Assembly: GCA_021781455.1 (NCBI GenBank)
Contig: JAJXWV010000008.1
Location: forward strand, 1-49,511
Direction: 5' to 3'
Origin: Acidobacteriota bacterium
Lineage (GTDB): Bacteria; Acidobacteriota; Thermoanaerobaculia; Gp7-AA8
DNA length: 49,511 nt
A model generated the notes under the pieces. It had not been told where the DNA came from. It searched no databases and saw nothing but the letters and a program-made list of their open reading frames with translations. The position numbers were made by a program, and so were the translations under genes. How positions within the stretch are numbered: position 1 is the stretch's first letter; the number at the start of each line of letters is the position of its first letter. Positions 7,049-14,902 of this stretch are shown in pieces.

Positions 7049-9154
7049 TCAGCACATGGCCACGCCGCGGGACTTGATCACCCACTCGCCGGACGTGGTC
7101 TTCTCCAGATTCAGCGTCAGGCCGCGGCCGCAGTCGAGGCTCGCTTTGCCCGGCTCGGGTTTCGGAATCGGACCGGTCCACACACGCACCGTGGCCTGGC
7201 CATCAGACTGCGTTGCGATATCGAGGCGGATGATTCCGGGCGGCAGCGCACGCTCTTCTTCCGTCGCGTTCTTCGCGTCGATGGTCTTGCGTATCGACGA
7301 TACCGCGGCTCGCGCCGCGTCGCTGACCTGAGCGCCGACGAGAACGGTCGAGGTCTTCCCTCCTTCGACTTCCTTGAGCGCGATCGCAATGACCTTCGTC
7401 AGATCGCCAGCCGTCGACGTCGCGGCCGAGTACGCGACCGGCGGAGTCGTCGTCAGCGTGACCGTCGCGCCCACCGGCGTCGCTGTTGCGCTGGTGAAGC
7501 AGGGGAGAACGCGCGAGTCGGGATCGCCGGCGTCCACGCCGACCTCGAAGCCGAGGCTGCGCGCGAGGTCGGTCGGGGCGACGGCGGCTTCGTAGACGCC
7601 GGGCTTGACGCCTGCGCCCCACAACATCACCGGCACGTGCTGGTCTGCCTCGACCGGCTGGCCGTGCGTGGTGGCCGCGTAGTCCCACATGTAGCCGGCC
7701 TTGAGCGTGATGATCACGTCGCCGTCGCGGTCGGCGCGGAACGATCGCTCGACCATCGACTCCAGATCGCTGCCGAGCGGCTTGTCTCTGTCGGCGAGCA
7801 GCTCGCTGTTGGTGAAGACGCCGGAAACGCCGTGGATCTCCTTGACCGCATCGCTCATGGCGCGCTTGACGCGCTCGCCGTCGAGGTGCAGCTCGCGGAT
7901 CCGATTCCAGTTCAGGTACACCGCCGGCTCGTCGAAGAAGAGGATGAACGACTTCTCCACCGGCGTGCTGTTGCTGACCTTCACGCCCAGCTTTTTCGCT
8001 GTGAGCTCTTCGATCTCGCGCCTCGCCGCGCCGAGATCGGCGAACGTCTTTGCGGTCCTGGCGCGGCGCATGTCGACGCGTCCCGCATCGCGACCCATGT
8101 CGCGGGCCACTTCGGGAATCGACTGCACGCCGTGGTCTGCCGTCAGAGCGACCGTCACGCGGTCGTGGAAGTTGTGGTCGAGGAAGTCGAAGAACTCGGC
8201 CAGCTGCCGGTCGATTCGCACCACCGAGTCCGCAGCCTCGAACGAGTCGGGTCCGTAGTCGTGTCCGAGGTAGTCCTGCGACGAGAGGCTGATGAACACG
8301 ATGTCGGGGTGATGGTCTCCGGTGCCGAGGTTCTCGGTCTCGAGGAGGCGGCGGGCCAGTCCGAGGACCAGGTCGTTGCCGAAAGGCGTGTAGAGGATGG
8401 CGTCGGCGCCGCGGATCGGATGAGGGAACGAGGTGCCGAGGCCGTCGTGCGAGCGCTTGTACTGGCGCAGGCGCTCGGGATCGTGCGTGACCTTGTCGAG
8501 ATCGGTGGCAGGGATGTATCCGGAAAGGTCCCAGACCGGGTGCGCGGCAACGAATGCCGGCACGTTCTTGTTGTAATCGTCGAGCAGCGGCTGGTCGACC
8601 CCGCGGTAGTACGAGCTGGAGACGAAAGCTGATTTCTTCGAGTCGAACCAGTACGCGGCCGTGGCCTTGCGGCCGGCCATGAGGATCGCGGCGCGGTCCT
8701 TGATGGAGACGCCGTAGACCTTCGCGCCGGGATACTTCTCCTGCAGCCGGTCGCCGAGCGAGTCGGAGTCGAGATTCATCGGCGAGAACCCGCCGGCGAC
8801 GCGATCATCCTCGACGCAGTACACGCCCTGGCCGCTCTGCCGGTCGAACCAGTTGTTCGCGACGATTCCGCTGAGGGAAGGCGTGTAGCCGGTTCCGATT
8901 GCCGCGTGCCCGGGACCGGTGAACGTCGTGGCATAAGGATAGAGGGCCCTGGTGAAATCGGCGCCGCCCTTCAGGAAGCGGTTGAAGCCGCCGTCCGTGA
9001 AGTAGGGTGCGAAGCGGGGGAGGTAGTAGTACGGAAACTGATCGATGGAGATGACGACGATGAGGTCCGGCGGGGCGGTGGTCGTCTGTTGCGCAAAAGA
9101 GGAAGTCAGGGCGAGTGCGACGAGGGCGGCAAAAAGCAGGATGCGCTTCTTCAT
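7049..9154 (-). CDS. Exported alkaline phosphatase family protein, PafA-like
   Basis: A 701-residue phosphomonoesterase/phosphodiesterase of the alkaline phosphatase superfamily. MKKRILLFAALVALALTSSFA is a signal peptide, so it acts in the periplasm or outside. VVISIDQFPYYYLPR contains the first metal aspartate. TTFTGPGHAAIGTG carries the likely nucleophilic threonine, as in PafA-type enzymes. YLGHDYGPDS and ALTADHGV supply further metal ligands. The part after about residue 520 is an extension rich in T, A and V that I do not recognise. It contains two cysteines (LDCGRG and the terminal VAMC) that could pair outside the cytoplasm. The start is the natural signal-peptide ATG. Role inferred: phosphate scavenging from organic phosphates. 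Confidence 0.85.
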   Translation of the reverse strand: MKKRILLFAALVALALTSSFAQQTTTAPPDLIVVISIDQFPYYYLPRFAPYFTDGGFNRFLKGGADFTRALYPYATTFTGPGHAAIGTGYTPSLSGIVANNWFDRQSGQGVYCVEDDRVAGGFSPMNLDSDSLGDRLQEKYPGAKVYGVSIKDRAAILMAGRKATAAYWFDSKKSAFVSSSYYRGVDQPLLDDYNKNVPAFVAAHPVWDLSGYIPATDLDKVTHDPERLRQYKRSHDGLGTSFPHPIRGADAILYTPFGNDLVLGLARRLLETENLGTGDHHPDIVFISLSSQDYLGHDYGPDSFEAADSVVRIDRQLAEFFDFLDHNFHDRVTVALTADHGVQSIPEVARDMGRDAGRVDMRRARTAKTFADLGAARREIEELTAKKLGVKVSNSTPVEKSFILFFDEPAVYLNWNRIRELHLDGERVKRAMSDAVKEIHGVSGVFTNSELLADRDKPLGSDLESMVERSFRADRDGDVIITLKAGYMWDYAATTHGQPVEADQHVPVMLWGAGVKPGVYEAAVAPTDLARSLGFEVGVDAGDPDSRVLPCFTSATATPVGATVTLTTTPPVAYSAATSTAGDLTKVIAIALKEVEGGKTSTVLVGAQVSDAARAAVSSIRKTIDAKNATEEERALPPGIIRLDIATQSDGQATVRVWTGPIPKPEPGKASLDCGRGLTLNLEKTTSGEWVIKSRGVAMC

Positions 9155-9202
9155 GGCGGGCGAAGTTTATCCGAGCGAGAGGTCCGCGGAGCGGGCGGGC
9201 CC

Positions 9203-9416
9203 GTGTCATTCTGAGCCGGCTGAGCCGTCGTGTCATTCTGAGCCGGCGAAACCGCGGGGAAGGTGGGGCGGTTGGAGCGGCGAAGCGCGGCGAAGAATCC
9301 CAAGCGAGTCTTGCGTCCCCGCCCGAGCCGGCAGGACGCGCGCGGGGTCCTTCGCCGTCCTTCGCCGCGCTGCCACCGCCCGCCGGCCGCGCGGCTGCGG
9401 CGGCTCAGGATGACAC
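9203..9416. repeat. TGTCATTCTGAGCCGGC element between phosphatase and receptor genes
   Basis: Two tandem left ends, GTGTCATTCTGAGCCGGC at about 9203 and 9230, face one right end, CGGCTCAGGATGACAC, at about 9402-9416. An inner inverted pair (GGCGAAGCGCGGCGAAG near 9278 and CTTCGCCGCGCTGCC near 9360) mirrors the nested design of 6791-7030. It looks like a diverged member of that family with a duplicated left end. With the two terminators that follow, it accounts for the 446-base gap between the genes. Confidence 0.65.
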
Positions 9417-9441
9417 GTGACTTCGCAGCGCTGCCACCACC

Positions 9442-9473
9442 AAAAAGAAAGGCCGCCCGAAGGCGGCCTTTCT
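9442..9473 (-). terminator. Intrinsic terminator, distal
   Basis: Read on the minus strand, this is a perfect 12-base stem (AGAAAGGCCGCC and its complement) closed by a TTCG tetraloop and followed by TTTTT. It lies about 130 bases past the stop codon of the TonB-dependent receptor gene and behind a second terminator at 9544-9578. Confidence 0.85.
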
Positions 9474-9543
9474 CGCAGAGTTCATTCAGCCGAACGGCAA
9501 GCCGCGGGTGGGGGAGCGCGACCCGCGAACCGGCACCGCGACC

Positions 9544-9578
9544 CAAAAGAAGAGGGCCGCCTCGCGGCGGCCCTCTTC
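9544..9578 (-). terminator. Intrinsic terminator, proximal
   Basis: On the minus strand, a perfect 13-base stem (GAAGAGGGCCGCC and complement) with a GCGA tetraloop is followed by TTTT. It starts 23 bases after the receptor stop codon and is the first of two tandem terminators for that gene. Confidence 0.88.
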
Positions 9579-9600
9579 GATTGATGCGATGCCGACGGAA

Positions 9601-12600
9601 TCAGAAGTTGACGCGAAGTCCGAGGCGACCCTGCCACCGTGAAGCAACGTTCGCGGTGGAGAACTGTCTTCCCGGTGTCAGGCTGCCGCTGAAGTTCTCC
9701 TTGTACACGGCCTTGCCGGTCGTTGGATCCTGACCGGTGTAGCGGACCGCGGTGTACGTGCCGAAATTGACGTACTTCTGCACCCCGGAGTTGTGATCGA
9801 ACAGGTTCACGAGATTGAGCACGTCGGCCTGAATCAGGACGCGTGCTCCGTGGATGGCCGGCAGGCCGAGCTCGTAGTGGAAATCGAGGCGGCGGTTCCA
9901 CGGCGCAAAGATCGAGTTGCGCTTCGGCGTGGAGCCGCTTGTCGGGTCGAGCCCGACCGAGCGCATGAAGTTCTGGAAGAGCGCCGGATCGAGCGGAGCC
10001 TTGCCGCCGCACGGGCTCGAGGCCGTCGGGTTGCCGGCGTTCGACGGGCAGAGAATCAGGTCGTTGGCCGCGGGAACGTAAAGGAGGTCGTTGTTCTGTG
10101 TCCCGTCTTTGTTGGGGTCACCGGCCATCAGCAAGGAATATGGCTGTCCTGCTTGCGCGGCGTAGAAGAGTCCGATGCCGTGCGTCAATGCTCCGGTGTC
10201 GAAGTGATAGGTCGCGGCGATATTGAAGCGATTCTTGATCTCGAACGTGGACGTTGCCAGCTCCTGCTGGAAGATGTTGCCGCGCGAGAGCTGGTTGAAC
10301 TGCCAGTTCGAGTAGGCGATGCTCGATTGCCCCTCGCCGACGGTTCTCGCATTCTCGTGCGCGTAGTTGACGGACACGTCGAGACTGCGGAAGTTGCGGT
10401 TGAACTGCAGCGTCTCCATCACCTGATTGCCCTTCGAGGTGTTCGACAGGAGGATGGCATCGAGGATGCTGGTGCTGACCGGTCCGTACGTCGGGCGGCC
10501 GTCGAGCGGGCTCGTGCCGGTCTGAACCTTGTTCACGTTGTAATAGAAAAGGTCTTTCTGAGTCTTCGACCAGAGCACCTCGGCGGTTCCGCGGATGCCC
10601 CAGAAGAGCTTGCGGTCGTATCCGAGCGTCGACCTGAGAACGCGCGGGAACTGGAAGTGGCTGTCGGTGACGTTGATCGTCGGCGCAGCGCCGGATCCGA
10701 GGTTGTGCGGCTGGTTCGTCGTGTCGGGATTGAATGCCGGGGGGTTGCAGTGGGCCGACTGCAGGCAGCCGAGCGAGGTGGTCTCGACGCCCGTGTTGCC
10801 GTAGTTGTTCGAGATCCACACGTACGGAGCGCGCCCGAGGAAGATGCCCACGCCGCCTCGGAGCTGCTGCGTCCCCTGACCCGTCGGATCCCAGTTGAAG
10901 CCGAAGCGTGGCTCGAGGATCAGCGACTGGCTCGGCTTGGTCGCCGTGGAGTAACCGATCGCCTGCTGAACGGCCGGATTGAACGACGGTGTGGTGTCGT
11001 AGTGCGGCTTGTCGAGGCGCAGACCGAACGTGAACGTGAGATTGTTGGTCGTGTGCCACTGGTCGCTCGCGTAAAGGCTGTACTGCCCCGCCTTGAACGC
11101 GGTCGGAGCCTTCGGGTTCGAGCCGTTCGCGAAGCTGATGCGGTAGATGTCGGGCGTGCCTGCCTGGAAGTCTTCCCAGGTCTTGAAGTGGTAGTAGCCG
11201 TTGATGTCGGTGATGAAGAGGTTCTTGAAGTCGAACCACTGGTTGCTGGTGCCGAACACGAGCGTGTGCGCGCCGATGGTGCGGGTGAAGTCGTCGGTGA
11301 ACTCGAGGATGTTCTGGTCGAGTGCGTTCGCGCCGGAGAAGCGCTCCGTGCCGAAGAAATAGTTGCCGTTGCGCTCACTGCCGCCGATCTCGACCGATGG
11401 GAAGTTGGCCAGGACCTGGCGCTGCTCGCGGATCGTCGTGTAGTTGAGTCGCGCTTCGTTGTACGAGTTCTGCCCGAGGACGCTGTTGAGCTGCGCGACC
11501 GAGGAGTTCGTCTTGCTGAGGAACGGATAGATGGAGGTGGGGAAGTAGAAACGGCTCGACGTGCGCGCAGCGCTGGAAGGCGTGTTGTCGCGGTTGGCGC
11601 TTACGTAGTTGTGCCGGACCGTCAGGTTGTTCGCGCTCCCGATGTTGAAGTCGAGGCGGCCGAACAGCAGCTTGCTGTGCGTCCCGAGTGAGAGAGGACC
11701 GGAGCCGCCGAGGTTCACGTTGTACTTGTTCTGGACATAGGCCGCCACTGCATCCGGCGTCGGGAAATCGGGATTGCTGAACGGCGTGTAGTCCTGCGGG
11801 TCGTTGCGGCGGTTCGATTCGCCGCTGACGAAGAAGAAGAGCTTGTCCCGCATGATCGGACCACCGACACGGCCGCCCCACTGATTCTGGCTGAAGTCGG
11901 AGACCTTCTGATTCGACGGACCCTTGCCGACGAAGGACGGATCGCGCCGCGTGCCGAAGACGGATCCGTCCAGGTTGTTCGTTCCCGAGCGCGTGACGGC
12001 GTTGATGCCGCCGCCGGTGAAGCCGCTCTGGCGGACGTCGTACGGCGAGACCACGAGCTGCAGCTGCTGGATGGCATCGAGCGAGATCGGCTGCGTTCCC
12101 GTCTGTCCGCCCGGAGTTCCGGACGAGGCGAGACCGAACACGTCGTTGTTGACCGCCCCGTCGATCTTGATGTCGTTGTAGCGGTTGTTGGTGCCGGCGA
12201 CCGAGAGGAACGTGCTCGTGTCGTCGGTCAGGCTTGCCGCGAAGTAGGGGTTCGTGCGCGCCATGTCCTGAAGCGTACGGTTGACCGTCGGAAGGGTCTC
12301 GATCTGCTCCGTCGAGACCGAAGAGGTCGAGCCCGTGTGGCTCGGGTTGATGAGGTCGTCCGGCTTCGCGGTGACCGTGATCGCCTCACTCACGCTGGCG
12401 AGCTGAAGCTGGATGTCGATTTCGGACGAAGCGCCCAGGTTGACGGTGACGTTGTTCACCGTCGCCGGCTTGAACCCTTCCAGGTTGGCCGTGATGGTAT
12501 ACGGGCCCCCGACGCGCGCGTTCGGGATCGTGTAGCGGCCGTTCGTTCCGGTGACCGCGGCGTAGTGAGTGCCCGTCGGCACGTGGACCGCGTCGACCGT

Positions 12601-12780
12601 CACCCCCGGCATCGCGCTGTTGTCGTTCTTTGCGGTGACGAGACCGGTGATGTTTCCGGCGGTGACCTGCGCGAAGGTCGGCGGCGCGAACGCCAAGAGA
12701 ACACACGCGATGGTTAGGCAGTACGCGAACGTGCGCATTGCGCGCGCCGTGGTGCCGTTGCTGCTTCGCTGAGCGAACAT
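9601..12780 (-). CDS. TonB-dependent outer-membrane receptor with N-terminal regulatory-like domain
   Basis: A 1059-residue outer-membrane receptor that would take up a large substrate using TonB energy. After a signal peptide (LTIACVLLAFAPPTFAQ) comes a carboxypeptidase-regulatory-like beta-sandwich (ITGLVTAKNDNSAMPGVTV... TGTNGRYTIPN, about residues 40-125). A plug domain follows (QIETLPTVNRTLQDM, GGINAVTRSGTNNLDGS), and then a barrel of about 800 residues with alternating aromatic strands up to the terminal RLGLRVNF, a typical outer-membrane ending. This is the Oar-like arrangement common in Acidobacteriota. The start at 12780 is fixed by AGGAGG seven bases upstream; the frame is open further upstream. 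Two tandem terminators follow. The substrate is unknown. The TonB-like proteins at 14903 and 27164 are possible partners. Confidence 0.92.
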   Translation of the reverse strand: MFAQRSSNGTTARAMRTFAYCLTIACVLLAFAPPTFAQVTAGNITGLVTAKNDNSAMPGVTVDAVHVPTGTHYAAVTGTNGRYTIPNARVGGPYTITANLEGFKPATVNNVTVNLGASSEIDIQLQLASVSEAITVTAKPDDLINPSHTGSTSSVSTEQIETLPTVNRTLQDMARTNPYFAASLTDDTSTFLSVAGTNNRYNDIKIDGAVNNDVFGLASSGTPGGQTGTQPISLDAIQQLQLVVSPYDVRQSGFTGGGINAVTRSGTNNLDGSVFGTRRDPSFVGKGPSNQKVSDFSQNQWGGRVGGPIMRDKLFFFVSGESNRRNDPQDYTPFSNPDFPTPDAVAAYVQNKYNVNLGGSGPLSLGTHSKLLFGRLDFNIGSANNLTVRHNYVSANRDNTPSSAARTSSRFYFPTSIYPFLSKTNSSVAQLNSVLGQNSYNEARLNYTTIREQRQVLANFPSVEIGGSERNGNYFFGTERFSGANALDQNILEFTDDFTRTIGAHTLVFGTSNQWFDFKNLFITDINGYYHFKTWEDFQAGTPDIYRISFANGSNPKAPTAFKAGQYSLYASDQWHTTNNLTFTFGLRLDKPHYDTTPSFNPAVQQAIGYSTATKPSQSLILEPRFGFNWDPTGQGTQQLRGGVGIFLGRAPYVWISNNYGNTGVETTSLGCLQSAHCNPPAFNPDTTNQPHNLGSGAAPTINVTDSHFQFPRVLRSTLGYDRKLFWGIRGTAEVLWSKTQKDLFYYNVNKVQTGTSPLDGRPTYGPVSTSILDAILLSNTSKGNQVMETLQFNRNFRSLDVSVNYAHENARTVGEGQSSIAYSNWQFNQLSRGNIFQQELATSTFEIKNRFNIAATYHFDTGALTHGIGLFYAAQAGQPYSLLMAGDPNKDGTQNNDLLYVPAANDLILCPSNAGNPTASSPCGGKAPLDPALFQNFMRSVGLDPTSGSTPKRNSIFAPWNRRLDFHYELGLPAIHGARVLIQADVLNLVNLFDHNSGVQKYVNFGTYTAVRYTGQDPTTGKAVYKENFSGSLTPGRQFSTANVASRWQGRLGLRVNF

Positions 12781-13123
12781 AGAACTTCCTCCTGATTTTT
12801 CATCGAGCTTGCTGCCGCGAGCGGACAGCGGTTTGGATGTGAGATGAGGGACCGCACCCCCGCGTTGCCGCAGAGCTGCGTTGCTGAGGCGTTCCTGAAG
12901 AATGCGCGAGTCACACCGAGTCACACGAGGAACCCGTGTCGTTTTGGACCGCGCGATGATACGACGAAAGATGCGCCGAGTCAGCCTAAAAGAAGGTGCT
13001 CACGCACAAGAGCGAACTCCGATTCGTTGAATTCGAAGTCCAATTTTGTGAAGGGAGGGGGAACCGGGTCGCAGGAAAGTCTTGATTCCTGCGACCTGAA
13101 AGCTGCAATCTGGGACTGCGACC
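12781..13123 (-). promoter_or_regulatory. Leader region between rho and the receptor gene
   Basis: This 343-base stretch holds no gene that I can support. Next to the receptor start it carries the strong AGGAGG ribosome binding site (12787-12792). It must also contain the receptor promoter; I see no convincing -35/-10 pair, and TATCAT near 12955 on the minus strand is only a weak -10 candidate. The end near rho carries the stem-loop at 13067-13096. Confidence 0.4.
13067..13096 (-). terminator. Stem-loop downstream of rho
   Basis: A perfect 11-base stem, GGTCGCAGGAA with its complement, and an 8-base loop begin 28 bases past the rho stop codon. No T-run follows, so it is either a 3'-end stabiliser or the pause hairpin of a factor-dependent end rather than a classical intrinsic terminator. 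A partial third copy of the word (GACTGCGACC) lies between it and rho, so it may belong to the intergenic repeat class. Confidence 0.4.
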
Positions 13124-14482
13124 TCAGAAGCTTTTGAGGAACGTCTCGTTGGTCGGGAATCTCTGCAGCCGCTCGAGCAGCATCTTCATGGCCGTCATCG
13201 GATCGGTGCCGGCCAGGGCGCGTCGCAAGGTGTGGATCTTCGGCAGATAGGCCGGAGGGATGAGCTTCTCCTCTTTGCGCGTGCCGCTCTGGGCGATGTT
13301 CATGGCCGGGAAGATCCGCCGCTCGAAGAGTCCGCGGTCCAGCACGATCTCGGTGTTCCCGGTCCCCTTGAACTCCTGGAAGATGACCTCGTCCATGCGC
13401 GAGCCGGTGTCGATCAGGGCCGTGGCCACGATCGTCAGCGAGCCCCAGTCCTCGGCCTTGCGGGCGGCGCCGAAGAAACGGCGAGGTTTCTCCATCGTCC
13501 TGGCGTCGATACCGCCGGAGAGGATCTTGCCGCTGCCGCGCTGCTCGTTGTTGTAGGCGCGCGACATGCGCGTGATCGAGTCGCAGAGAATCACCACGTC
13601 CTTCTGGAGCTCGACCAGGCGCCGGGCGCGTTCGAGAACGACTTCTGCGATCAGGATGTGGTTATCCGCAGATTCATCGGAGCTCGAGGCGATGACTTCG
13701 CCGTGCTCGAGCGAGCGCCGGAAGTCGGTGACTTCCTCCGGCCGCTCGTCGACGAGAAGGACGATCACCGTGACGTCGGGGTGATTCGTGTTCACGCCGT
13801 GCGCGATGTCCTTCAGCAGCGTCGTCTTTCCTGCTTTCGGCGGCGCCACGACCAGGCAGCGCTGGCCCTTGCCAATCGGTGCGAGAAGATCGAGCACTCG
13901 TGTGGTCAGCCGTTCCGGCTCGACCTCCAGCTTGAACATCTCGTTCGGATCGATCGAGATCAGCTCGGAGAACGGCCGGCGGGAATCGCGGAACTCCTCG
14001 ACGGTCATGCCCTCGATCGTTTCCAGGACCACGAACTCGAGGCCGCCGTTGCCGCCTCGCCTGGCATTGCCGGAGACCAGAAGGCCGGGATCGAGGTGCA
14101 TTTTCTCGATCACGTTGCGCGGGACGATGGCGTCGCCCGGCTGCGGCACGAAGTTGTTGGCCGCCTGCACGAGAATGCCGCCGCCGTTCGGCTTGACGTA
14201 AAGCACACCGGCTACCTGCGTCAGCTCGCCGGGCGCGAGATCGATGACCGGCAGGTTCTCGCCCTGCGAGACCTGCGATGCTTCTCCGGGGCGTCCGCGA
14301 TGGCGTGAACGACGCCGGCGCCTCCGTCCGAACCGCCCTTCCGGGGATCCGTTCTGGGGCGCTTCGTTGCCCGGCATGGCGCCGCCGTTTCCGTTGGGAG
14401 TCTGTTGTGGGGCAGAGCTGCCCCCCTGACCGCGCCGTCTGCGCCGCCGGCGCTTACGCGGTGTGCGATTGTCTGGTGTCAT
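13124..14482 (-). CDS. rho: Transcription termination factor Rho
   Basis: This 452-residue hexameric RNA helicase ends transcription. The RecA-like core is complete: Walker A APPKAGKTTLL, LLVDERPEEVTDFRRS, Walker B DVVILCDSITR, the R-loop region GSGKILSGGID, RFFGAARKAEDWGSLT, and the C-terminal FKGTGNTEIVLDR and SGTRKEEKL. The primary RNA-binding domain is at about residues 75-150. In place of the usual N-terminal helical domain there is a tail of about 70 residues with two arginine clusters (RKRRRRRRRGQGG and FGRRRRRRSRHRGR) separated by an N/G/P/Q-rich spacer, as in Rho of several GC-rich phyla. Such tails probably add RNA affinity. The gene is transcribed divergently from the kinase gene at 14903. 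Confidence 0.97.
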   Translation of the reverse strand: MTPDNRTPRKRRRRRRRGQGGSSAPQQTPNGNGGAMPGNEAPQNGSPEGRFGRRRRRRSRHRGRPGEASQVSQGENLPVIDLAPGELTQVAGVLYVKPNGGGILVQAANNFVPQPGDAIVPRNVIEKMHLDPGLLVSGNARRGGNGGLEFVVLETIEGMTVEEFRDSRRPFSELISIDPNEMFKLEVEPERLTTRVLDLLAPIGKGQRCLVVAPPKAGKTTLLKDIAHGVNTNHPDVTVIVLLVDERPEEVTDFRRSLEHGEVIASSSDESADNHILIAEVVLERARRLVELQKDVVILCDSITRMSRAYNNEQRGSGKILSGGIDARTMEKPRRFFGAARKAEDWGSLTIVATALIDTGSRMDEVIFQEFKGTGNTEIVLDRGLFERRIFPAMNIAQSGTRKEEKLIPPAYLPKIHTLRRALAGTDPMTAMKMLLERLQRFPTNETFLKSF

Positions 14483-14656
14483 GGAACCTCAAAAAAAGCC
14501 ACTGTCACGGCGAGTTGAGCACCTGCGAGACCCGGGGAACGACGATGACTGGGCGGAGATTCGTTTTTTCTCTAAACGCCCGGCAGGAAGCCAAAAGATC
14601 GTCGCACGCGGTGCGAACCTAGTATGCGAAACGTCTGCGCCAAATGCAAGTGATGG

Positions 14657-14793
14657 TGAAATGGGGTTGCGCGGTTCCGCGGTTTCGCGGTCCACCCAGT
14701 CGCGACCACACAACGGCTCCACGCTCGTGGATACGCACGCGCATGGGGCAACCTCGGAACTGCGCAACCGCGCAACCGCGCAACCCATTTCAC
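14657..14793. repeat. GGTTGCGCGGTT inverted repeat between divergent rho and kinase genes
   Basis: The left arm (about 14657-14690) contains GGGTTGCGCGGTTCCGCGG. The right arm (about 14757-14793) is a run of CCGCGCAACCGCGCAACC, with flanking TGAAATGG/CCATTTCA also paired. The loop is about 65 bases. The same word family returns at 21022-21114 and 22919-23000. The rest of the 420-base gap 14483-14902 holds the two divergent promoters, not identified, and the small palindrome at 14866. Confidence 0.85.
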
Positions 14794-14865
14794 GTCAGCG
14801 CCATCCACTTCCGCGCCTCAGCAGTTTCCGAGCCACCCGTCAACTTCCAAATCATTCCACCGATA

Positions 14866-14882
14866 TGCCAAAATGTGGCATC
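14866..14882. promoter_or_regulatory. Operator-like palindrome ATGCCA-AAATG-TGGCAT
   Basis: A perfect 6+6-base inverted repeat with a 5-base spacer ends 20 bases before the start codon of the kinase gene. Size and position suit a dimeric regulator binding site or a small leader hairpin. I tested it as a sigma-54 promoter element and the spacing does not fit. The function is inferred only from symmetry and location. Confidence 0.3.
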
Positions 14883-14902
14883 CCATCCTTGATTGAGTCC
14901 AC

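Noticed and set aside
14866-14902. Sigma-54 promoter before the kinase/TonB fusion gene
   Set aside because: TGGCAT is present, but the distance to the following TTGA does not fit the fixed GG-to-GC spacing.
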